Positions 7,658-12,988 of a DNA stretch of 20,109 nucleotides are shown piece after piece. Both the position numbers and the translations under genes were made by a program. The number at the start of each line of letters is the position of its first letter. Position 1 is the first letter of the stretch. The notes under the pieces are model-generated. The model searched no databases. It saw nothing but the letters and a program-made list of their open reading frames with translations, and was not told the origin of the DNA. This DNA comes from Epsilonproteobacteria bacterium 4484_65 (GTDB lineage Bacteria > Campylobacterota > Campylobacteria > Campylobacterales > Sulfurovaceae), in assembly GCA_002085305.1 (NCBI GenBank), contig NATJ01000020.1, forward strand, positions 1 through 20,109, given 5' to 3'.

Positions 7658-7741
7658 ACAGGGCATTATGCCCTGTACGATGAAGTGTTAATTTGATCTC
7701 AGGATCAAATTAGGCCATTCGGGATTTAGTTCCTCTATGGC
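7658..7741 (-). terminator. Run of hairpins downstream of isocitrate dehydrogenase
   Basis: Consecutive inverted repeats follow the icd stop codon (7755). On the transcript they come in this order: a weak GCCAT/ATGGC pair (7714-7718 with 7737-7741), a 10-bp stem TAATTTGATC/GATCAAATTA (7689-7698 with 7703-7712, loop TCAG), and an 8-bp stem ACAGGGCA/TGCCCTGT (7658-7665 with 7669-7676, loop TTA). The last is followed on the minus strand by GTAATACTTTTA, only partly T-rich. The array may serve as a terminator and 3'-end stabiliser for icd. Confidence 0.55.
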
Positions 7742-7754
7742 ATAAAGTTTTAAC

Positions 7755-9746
7755 TTAAATAGCATCAATAATGCTATTAAGTGTAGCAGATGGTCTCATA
7801 GCCTTCTCAGCCAACTCATCATTTGGATGAAAGTAACCACCAATGTCTTGGGGTTTACCCTCTGCTGCAAGCAATTCAGCCATGATCTTATCTTCATTCT
7901 CTTTCAATGCAGCAGCAACAGGTGCAAACTTAGCCGCTAGTTCAGCATCTGAACCATTTGCCAAGGCATCTGCCCAGTATTGAGCTACAAAGAAGTGAGA
8001 CGCTTTATTGTCTGGTTCACAACATTTTCTTGACGGTGCTTTGTTGTTATCAAGATAGCCTTCATTTGCTTTATCTAATGCTTCTGTAAGTGCCGCTAGT
8101 TTTTCATCTGAATGTTTCTGACCAATAAATCTTAATGACTCAGCCAATGCCAAGAACTCACCAAGTGAATCCCATCTTAAGTGACCTTCTGCCAAGAATT
8201 GGTCAACGTGCTTAGGAGCAGATCCACCAGCACCAGTTTCGTAAAGACCACCGCCTGCTAGCAAAGGAACGATAGAAAGCATTTTAGCAGATGTACCAAG
8301 CTCTAAGATCGGGTACATGTCTGTAAGGTGATCTCTAAGAACGTTACCAGTAACAGCGATAGTATTTTTACCTTCTCTTACTCTAGCATTTGTAAATCTT
8401 GTAGCATCCGTTACATTCATGATTTGAATATCAAGACCATCAGTGTCAAGATCTTTAAGGTAAGTATTTACTTTTTTGATCATTTCTGCATCATGTGCTC
8501 TGTTTTCATCCAACCAGAAGATAACTGGAACTTGCTCGATTTGACCACGTTCTACTGCTAGTCTTACCCAGTCTTTGATAGGGATATCTTTTGCTCTACT
8601 CATTCTCCAGATATCACCAGCTTCACATTCAAATGACATTAACACTGTACCATCCTCAGCAGTAACAGTTACTGTACCAGCTTCAGCAAGTTCAAATGTA
8701 GTTGGGTGAGAACCATACTCTTCAGCTTTTTGAGCCATAAGGCCAACGTTAGCCATTGAACCCATTGTCGTTACATCATATTGACCATTTTTAACACAAT
8801 CAGCTAGCATTTCTGCATGGAACATAGCGTAAGTAGAATCAGGGATAACAGCAACACATTCAACTGCATCACCATTTCTGTTCCACTGTTTACCACCTTC
8901 TCTTACCACAACTGGCATAGAAGCATCAATAATGACATCGTTAGATGCATTAAAGTTTGTTGTTCCTTTGTCAGAGTCAACCATTGCGATCTCTGGGTTA
9001 TCAGATTCAACCACTGCCTGGAATGCAGCTTTAATCTCAGCTTCTAAAGCATGACCAGCAATTTTTTGCTCTAAGTCAGACATACCCTGGTTAGGGTTAA
9101 CATTTAGTTCTGCAAATGTATCTGCATATTTTGTAAATACATCTTGGAAGAATACTGTAAACGCGTGACCAAACATAATAGGGTCAGAGATTTTCATCAT
9201 TGTTGCTTTAAGGTGAATAGACCATAGAACACCATTTGCTTTTGCATCTTCAATAGTTTTAGCAATAAATGTTTTAAGTTTTGCAACAGACATAAATGTA
9301 CCATCTAGAACTTCTTTGTCCATAGCATCAATTGTTGCTAATTCTTTACCATTAAGAGCGATAGTAACTTTTTGCGCTTTGTCCATAGTAACTGATTTCT
9401 CATTACCGTAAAAGTCTCCGTTTCCTTCCATATGAGCAACATATGATTTAGGATTCTCTGGAAATGCTTTTAATCTATGAGGATGATTTTGTGCAAATTT
9501 CTTAACAGCTTTTGCTGCTCTTCTGTCTGAGTTACCTTCACGAAGTACTGGATTAACAGCTGAACCTAAACATGTGCTATATTTAGCTTGAATAGCTTTT
9601 TCATCGTCATTCGCTGGATTTTCAGGATAGTCAGGAATATCATAACCTTGACCTTGAAGCTCTGCGATACAATCTTTAAGTTGACCAACAGATGCTGAAA
9701 TGTTTGGAAGTTTTTTTGACCATATGATTTTTGGTAATTGTGACAT
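7755..9746 (-). CDS. icd: Monomeric NADP-type isocitrate dehydrogenase lacking about 70 N-terminal-domain residues
   Basis: This 663-aa protein is a monomeric-type isocitrate dehydrogenase (isocitrate/2-oxoglutarate, NADP). The family is normally about 740 aa. The substrate loop GSAVNPVLREGNSDRR is at 61-76, where Ser62, Asn65, Arg69 and Arg75 correspond to Ser132, Asn135, Arg139 and Arg145 of the Azotobacter vinelandii enzyme (recalled), a constant offset of 70. Also present are HLKATMMKISDPIMFG (178-193), TTMGSMANVGLMAQKAEEYGS (326-346), TGNVLRDHLTD (466-476), LGTSAKMLSIVPL (483-495) and GGSAPKHV (507-514). The N-terminus reads PKIIW (5-9), as in full-length enzymes, then passes directly to KLPNISASV (12-20), so the TDEAP segment and following strands are absent. 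ATG with AAGGAAC fixes the start, and the missing part is not encoded upstream. Catalytic residues remain; activity is uncertain. Confidence 0.93.
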   Translation of the reverse strand: MSQLPKIIWSKKLPNISASVGQLKDCIAELQGQGYDIPDYPENPANDDEKAIQAKYSTCLGSAVNPVLREGNSDRRAAKAVKKFAQNHPHRLKAFPENPKSYVAHMEGNGDFYGNEKSVTMDKAQKVTIALNGKELATIDAMDKEVLDGTFMSVAKLKTFIAKTIEDAKANGVLWSIHLKATMMKISDPIMFGHAFTVFFQDVFTKYADTFAELNVNPNQGMSDLEQKIAGHALEAEIKAAFQAVVESDNPEIAMVDSDKGTTNFNASNDVIIDASMPVVVREGGKQWNRNGDAVECVAVIPDSTYAMFHAEMLADCVKNGQYDVTTMGSMANVGLMAQKAEEYGSHPTTFELAEAGTVTVTAEDGTVLMSFECEAGDIWRMSRAKDIPIKDWVRLAVERGQIEQVPVIFWLDENRAHDAEMIKKVNTYLKDLDTDGLDIQIMNVTDATRFTNARVREGKNTIAVTGNVLRDHLTDMYPILELGTSAKMLSIVPLLAGGGLYETGAGGSAPKHVDQFLAEGHLRWDSLGEFLALAESLRFIGQKHSDEKLAALTEALDKANEGYLDNNKAPSRKCCEPDNKASHFFVAQYWADALANGSDAELAAKFAPVAAALKENEDKIMAELLAAEGKPQDIGGYFHPNDELAEKAMRPSATLNSIIDAI

Positions 9747-10004
9747 GTTTGTTCCTTGAAATTAGATTGTTAGTGGTAGAAGTGTAGCACTTTTTTACAG
9801 TTAAGCTATTTAAACTATTGGTAACCAAAAAGTTATCTTTATTACTTGTTTCTATATTACACAGTTGACACCTCTTATCTTTCAATAAAAATTTCTTTTA
9901 GGTAATAGTGCGGTAATAAAATTGGATTACAATCTGTTTGTTCGGATATCAAATTCGGAACAAAAAAAAGGTTCTCCAAAGACCTCACACACAAAGGATA
10001 AAGA
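9747..10004. promoter_or_regulatory. Divergent promoter region between icd and the small secreted-protein gene
   Basis: This gene-free interval separates two divergent starts. For the plus-strand gene, TACAAT (9928-9933) is a possible -10. Just downstream, TTTGTTC (9937-9943) and GAACAAA (9958-9964) form a 7-bp dyad containing two direct TTCGGA copies (9941-9946, 9955-9960), so the leader could fold or bind a regulator. For icd, a short AAGTG-TAG-CACTT dyad (9780-9792) overlaps TACACT on the minus strand, a possible -10. Ribosome binding sites are AAGGAAC for icd and AAAGGATAAAG for the plus gene. The promoter boxes are read by eye. Confidence 0.4.
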
Positions 10005-10217
10005 ATGACAAAAAGATTTATGATGCTTATCGCAGCAATGTTGATGACTACCCTATCAGCACAAGCAAATATAGAAATAGAAAAATCAGAGTTTACAGTA
10101 ACTCAAGTAGCACTGGATGCTTCAGCTGCCAAAGCAGCAGAAGAGCAAACTGAAGAAGATACAAATGGTTCAACAGATGAAACCAAACCAGAAGGAGGTA
10201 CTACTGAAGAAAAATAA
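10005..10217 (+). CDS. Small secreted acidic protein, unknown function
   Basis: This 70-aa protein has a Sec-type signal peptide (MTKRF, a hydrophobic stretch rich in Met, Ala and Leu, then SAQA, with probable cleavage near residue 21). The mature part is about 49 residues. The mature segment begins NIEIEKSEFTVTQ, continues with an alanine-rich patch (ALDASAAKAAEEQ) and ends in a Glu/Thr/Gly-rich, probably disordered acidic tail. There are no cysteines and no lipobox. AAAGGATAAAG precedes the ATG, so translation is well supported. It is divergent from icd and convergent with the 335-aa exported protein, separated from the latter by strongly folded intergenic DNA. I do not recognise the family. 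Low complexity in the tail means homology would be hard to detect. Confidence 0.75.
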   Translation: MTKRFMMLIAAMLMTTLSAQANIEIEKSEFTVTQVALDASAAKAAEEQTEEDTNGSTDETKPEGGTTEEK

Positions 10218-10264
10218 CCCCAATATGGGCGTATGTAATACTGAACGCCTTATCCATTCACTAT

Positions 10265-10361
10265 TGAGTTTTGGGAATTAGCCCTTTCCTTCAAATAGTT
10301 AAACTTTCTAAACTAGATAAATTCAGTCTCCAAAAACATTTATCTATATTCCCAAAACTCA
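10265..10361. ncRNA. Candidate structured RNA element: long-range 14-bp stem enclosing two inner hairpins
   Basis: TGAGTTTTGGGAAT (10265-10278) pairs perfectly with ATTCCCAAAACTCA (10348-10361), enclosing 69 nt. Inside are AGATAAAT/ATTTATCT (10315-10322 with 10338-10345, 8 bp) and TAGTT/AACTA (10296-10300 with 10311-10315). Together they give a plausible three-way junction. It lies in the 3' region of the plus-strand small secreted-protein gene, convergent with the next gene. It could be a structured 3' UTR, a small RNA, or a MITE-like remnant with 14-bp terminal repeats; no target-site duplication is visible at its ends. The orientation of any transcript is unknown. Confidence 0.45.
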
Positions 10362-10364
10362 CTT

Positions 10365-10423
10365 GTCTCTGTCCTCAAACTCCAAAGGGCAGAGACTCCT
10401 TTACTATTTTAGAGGTGCCCTTT
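10365..10423. terminator. Bidirectional terminator-like hairpin with an overlapping alternative stem
   Basis: AAAGGGCA (10384-10391) and TGCCCTTT (10416-10423) form an 8-bp stem at the convergence point. It ends on the stop codon of the minus-strand 335-aa gene and is followed on the plus strand by ATTTATATG. A second stem, GTCTCTG/CAGAGAC (10365-10371 with 10390-10396), shares bases 10390-10391, so the two cannot form fully at once. Termination for both converging genes is likely. Whether the alternative pairing matters is open. Confidence 0.5.
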
Positions 10424-11429
10424 ATTTATATGCTCTTTTAATATCTTTTTCTATCTCTTCAGGTGATGATGCTATCTTCATAAAATCAGACATATGTAAT
10501 AAAGGAAGAGAAAGTGCCAAATAATATTTAGGATCCAGTATCACAGCTTTCCCCTCTTTGATCATAGATTCATAAGGTAAAATATTGGCATGACGTTCCA
10601 CTTTAATTTTTGTAAGAAATTGCTTCGTTTCGTTTCTGAGCTTATGTCCTACAATAATCGTACCATTTGGAAGTTCCAAGGTATAAGCAATATATTTTCT
10701 GGCATTCTCTCCTGTAATCTTTTCTAAAAGGTCATCACCTTCTGCTACAGTAATAGTATCATCAAGATATGGCATCCCAAACATAAACTGGTATTTTGCA
10801 AGATCATCGAGTTCAAACTTGTCATTTACTTCATACATATCACCTAAAGCTGCCTGGAGTGCTTTTAGTGTTGCTGAAAACTGTCCATATTTGTATTTAT
10901 CCTGAAGATAGGCAGCTCCAAAATATGAAGGATTTTGTACAAGTACTTCATGTTCTCCATTTACCAATACATGCAGTGTGGCTAAAAGGGTATTGGTTTT
11001 TTTGAGTTCATCATTAGTAATGGTAATAACTGTCTTTTCGTTGAGTATAGGTGTTGTTGCAAGTACTGTAAAGCCATTGGCTTTTAATTTTCCCCGAAGT
11101 CCGTCAAGACTTTGTGGATTGGCTGCATAATAAGTTGTAAGATATTCAGGTGCTTCCCCACCAAGTATCAACTTCGCACCTTTGACAAATTTTTTAGGGG
11201 ATTCAACTACTTTCGTTTCTTCTGTTTCAGTGGTAATCGTCACAGCTTTGGGTGTACCTTTTCTATATTCTGCGAGTTCTGATTCCAATTTCTTTATTTT
11301 TTCTTTAAGTGCTGCAATTTCAGTACTCTCTTCTGTTACAATAGGGTGTACAATATTTGACTGTTCATCAACAGCTTGTACGTACCCTATTACCAACATC
11401 CATACCAATATTATTTTACTCTGTAGCAT
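10422..11429 (-). CDS. Exported coiled-coil protein of an uncharacterised family
   Basis: This 335-aa protein has an N-terminal signal peptide (about 1-19, ending YVQA). A charged coiled-coil segment follows (TEIAALKEKIKKLESELAEYRKG, about 36-58), then a Thr/Glu-rich linker, and a globular part from about 82. The globular part begins with KLKANGFTVL (114-123) and contains VLVQNPSYFGAAYL (162-175), LAKYQFMFGMPYLDD (210-224), HANILPYESMI (280-290) and ends PEEIEKDIKRAYK. Those motifs recall a conserved family of hypothetical proteins with a possible DUF302-like fold, but I cannot name a function. The coiled coil at the N-terminus may mediate oligomerisation in the periplasm. ATG is preceded by GAAGGATAG. 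The neighbours are other exported proteins of unknown role. No catalytic or metal-binding signature is obvious. Confidence 0.8.
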   Translation of the reverse strand: MLQSKIILVWMLVIGYVQAVDEQSNIVHPIVTEESTEIAALKEKIKKLESELAEYRKGTPKAVTITTETEETKVVESPKKFVKGAKLILGGEAPEYLTTYYAANPQSLDGLRGKLKANGFTVLATTPILNEKTVITITNDELKKTNTLLATLHVLVNGEHEVLVQNPSYFGAAYLQDKYKYGQFSATLKALQAALGDMYEVNDKFELDDLAKYQFMFGMPYLDDTITVAEGDDLLEKITGENARKYIAYTLELPNGTIIVGHKLRNETKQFLTKIKVERHANILPYESMIKEGKAVILDPKYYLALSLPLLHMSDFMKIASSPEEIEKDIKRAYK

Positions 11430-11534
11430 TTCTATCCTTCACTATTAGAAATTCTAATTATAGTTTATCAGATAAAAATTAATTAAAAAACATTATTTAC
11501 ATAAATTTAATAGATTTATTTCATTTTACAAGGA

Positions 11535-11594
11535 GGGTAAACGATTTTACCCATGCGGGTAGATTTTTCTTGGGGCAAGACCAGTTTAGCCCCA
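11535..11594. terminator. Cluster of short, partly exclusive hairpins after the 231-aa gene
   Basis: Three inverted repeats follow the stop at 11606 on the minus strand. TGGGGC/GCCCCA (11571-11576 with 11589-11594) comes first, then TACCC/GGGTA (11548-11552 with 11557-11561), then GGGTAAA/TTTACCC (11535-11541 with 11546-11552). The last two share the same TTTACCC arm, so they are alternatives. T-runs are short, so termination efficiency is uncertain. The rest of the interval to 11430 is plain AT-rich DNA upstream of the 335-aa gene. Confidence 0.4.
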
Positions 11595-11605
11595 TTTACT
11601 TTGAT

Positions 11606-12301
11606 CTATTTAGCTGGAAATCTGATAAATCTTGTCGGGTAACTTGATTTTATTTTATTTTTTTCAGGAGTTATCCCATCTTCATCAGATGATTTCAATA
11701 CTTCTCCAAGCTCTACAACAGTTACTGTCCTGGTAACCTCAACCACAGTAATATTCTTAGCTGGGATGGGTCTAGCTACTTCATCCATAGGTTTTGGTGC
11801 TGGTTGCATTTTACTAAGTTCAACTTTCCCTGTTTCTTCAATAATGATTTTTGCCGCTTTTGCTTTGGCAACTTCCACGGAAGAGACAGCCTTTGCTATA
11901 CTCTGTATTGCCTGCATTTTTGCTGTTTTTACCTCAGCTACAGTACCTTTCTCGGCCTTAACTTTTTCTACTTCTGATACAGCTTTTACAATGCTCTCTT
12001 TGGCATTTATTTTAGCTTTCTCAACCAATGCAGTCGATTTCTCGATCTTACTAACGGCTTGGGATTCAACTGCTTTTGTTTGGATCGTCTCTTCAGTTCT
12101 CTGCTCTCCTTCTCTCATGGCACGCGCAGATTCTACATCTCTTACTGTCTCTCTAAGTTCATTTACAGCATCTTGACGTGCCTGTTCAACAGCATCAATT
12201 GATTTAAGTATCTCTTCTTGAACTGCATCGCGTGTATCCTCAGCAACGAGCCCAGACAAAGCAAAAACCAACACAGATATAATCATCATAAACTTATTCA
12301 T
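11606..12301 (-). CDS. Exported helical repeat protein, unknown function
   Basis: This 231-aa protein has a clear signal peptide (about 1-20, ending LVA before EDTRD). Residues 22-165 are almost entirely helix-forming and rich in Ala, Glu, Lys and Val. An imperfect 12-16 residue motif recurs: SIDAVEQARQDA (34-45), STALVEKAKINA (89-100), SIVKAVSEVEKVKAE (103-117) and SIAKAVSSVEVAKAKA (134-149). A Pro-rich hinge (QPAPKPMDEVARPIP, 166-180) leads to a beta-prone tail with TVVEVTRTVTVVELGEVL and a basic end. This suggests an elongated periplasmic coiled coil or helical bundle, perhaps a spacer or envelope-binding protein. There are no cysteines. I do not recognise a family. RBS is a modest AAGGG. 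TATAAT (12333-12338, minus) is a good -10 candidate. Confidence 0.78.
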   Translation of the reverse strand: MNKFMMIISVLVFALSGLVAEDTRDAVQEEILKSIDAVEQARQDAVNELRETVRDVESARAMREGEQRTEETIQTKAVESQAVSKIEKSTALVEKAKINAKESIVKAVSEVEKVKAEKGTVAEVKTAKMQAIQSIAKAVSSVEVAKAKAAKIIIEETGKVELSKMQPAPKPMDEVARPIPAKNITVVEVTRTVTVVELGEVLKSSDEDGITPEKNKIKSSYPTRFIRFPAK

Positions 12302-12332
12302 AAATAACCCTTTTTTTTAATCATTTTAAATT

Positions 12333-12361
12333 ATTATAATATATTTTATCTACTAGTTTAA
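12333..12361 (-). promoter_or_regulatory. Putative sigma-70 promoter of the 231-aa exported protein
   Basis: On the minus strand TATAAT (complement of 12333-12338) is a perfect -10 hexamer, with TTAAAC (complement of 12356-12361) at 17-bp spacing as a weak -35. The predicted start would lie about 25 bp before the coding sequence. The surrounding interval 12302-12384 is otherwise AT-rich without a gene. Confidence 0.45.
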
Positions 12362-12384
12362 TTAATTAGACGTTCCAGATAACT

Positions 12385-12828
12385 TTAATACAACACTTTT
12401 AACACATCTCTCGTGATTCTTTTAACCTTGTCGATTTTTTCAATAAGCCTATTTATAACCTTTTGATCTTTGTCTATTTGATGCCAATTCTCTGTCCATA
12501 CTCTTCTGAGTTCCTCCGCAGCCTCTTCACACTCAGGAGAGATAAACAAAGAGAGGTCACCAATAAGCCCTACTTTTACCCAACCATCTCTAGGACTACC
12601 CTTAATGGTGTCATGGTCATAATGATTGGCATAAATGATCTGTTCCAAAGATGAGAGTTCCTGCAGTATCTGAAAACTTGCTATGCGTATATTGTTGTTA
12701 CTTTCATTATGTTCATATCGCCAGTTGTTATAGACAAACCCAACTACTCCAAATACAAAACTTATAACCACAATGACTTGATAGGTTATGATCTTATTTT
12801 GCAGGGTTTGAAGTGAGAGTTTTTTCAT
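12385..12828 (-). CDS. Single-pass membrane protein, unknown function
   Basis: I place the start at the ATG at 12828 (147 aa), which has GGAG six bases upstream. The longer frame from 12900 adds 24 residues that look non-coding. The basic N-terminus (MKKLSLQTLQNK) is followed by one hydrophobic helix (about 13-33: ITYQVIVVISFVFGVVGFVY). The Asn-rich juxtamembrane stretch (YNNWRYEHNESNNN) and an amphipathic helical domain follow. The C-terminal part contains WTENWHQIDKDQ and ends with Lys/Arg/Ile/Val-rich helices (INRLIEKIDKVKRITRDVLKVLY), likely a coiled coil. Positive-inside bias puts the N-terminus in the cytoplasm and the domain in the periplasm. One cysteine (Cys100). No recognised family. 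Next to dnaE but separated by hairpins, so not obviously co-regulated with it. Confidence 0.7.
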   Translation of the reverse strand: MKKLSLQTLQNKIITYQVIVVISFVFGVVGFVYNNWRYEHNESNNNIRIASFQILQELSSLEQIIYANHYDHDTIKGSPRDGWVKVGLIGDLSLFISPECEEAAEELRRVWTENWHQIDKDQKVINRLIEKIDKVKRITRDVLKVLY

Positions 12829-12927
12829 TGTAATCTCCATTTGGTCATAATGAAGTGTACTATTTTGGGTGTGAAAGGGGCGTGTAGTGGTTATAGTCAT
12901 CTCGTACTAAAAAAATATGTCAATTTC

Positions 12928-12958
12928 TCTCGTTCCTACGGTATCCATGGTAACGAGA
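12928..12958. repeat. Degenerate CTCGTT...AACGAG palindrome
   Basis: TCTCGTT (12928-12934) pairs with AACGAGA (12952-12958), and the inner arms CCTACG and CATGGT pair imperfectly. From memory this resembles a widespread interspersed palindrome of the form CTCGTTCCC...GGGAACGAG found in many bacterial genomes. It sits between dnaE and the membrane-protein gene and is probably a degraded copy. The family assignment is inference. Confidence 0.4.
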
Positions 12959-12960
12959 AA

Positions 12961-12984
12961 AAAACTATTGTCGTTTATTTAACG
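12961..12984 (-). terminator. dnaE terminator-like stem-loop with T-run
   Basis: CGTT (12972-12975) and AACG (12981-12984) form a short stem with a 5-nt loop a few bases after the dnaE stop codon. On the minus strand it is followed by ACAATAG and then a run of seven T. The stem is only 4 bp, so it may work together with the adjacent palindrome at 12928-12958. Confidence 0.4.
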
Positions 12985-12988
12985 GTTC

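Noticed and set aside
9676..9885. A possible upstream frame carrying the missing isocitrate dehydrogenase segment
   Set aside because: The overlapping minus-strand frame here shows no TDEAP-like or other family motif, and icd has its own RBS at 9746.
10265..10361. An insertion element with terminal inverted repeats
   Set aside because: No transposase is present and no target-site duplication flanks the 14-bp arms; kept only as an alternative to a structured RNA.
12829..12900. A longer N-terminus for the single-pass membrane protein
   Set aside because: The extra residues are Thr/His-rich and unlike a protein start, and the ATG at 12828 has a well-placed GGAG and a natural MKK membrane-protein N-terminus.
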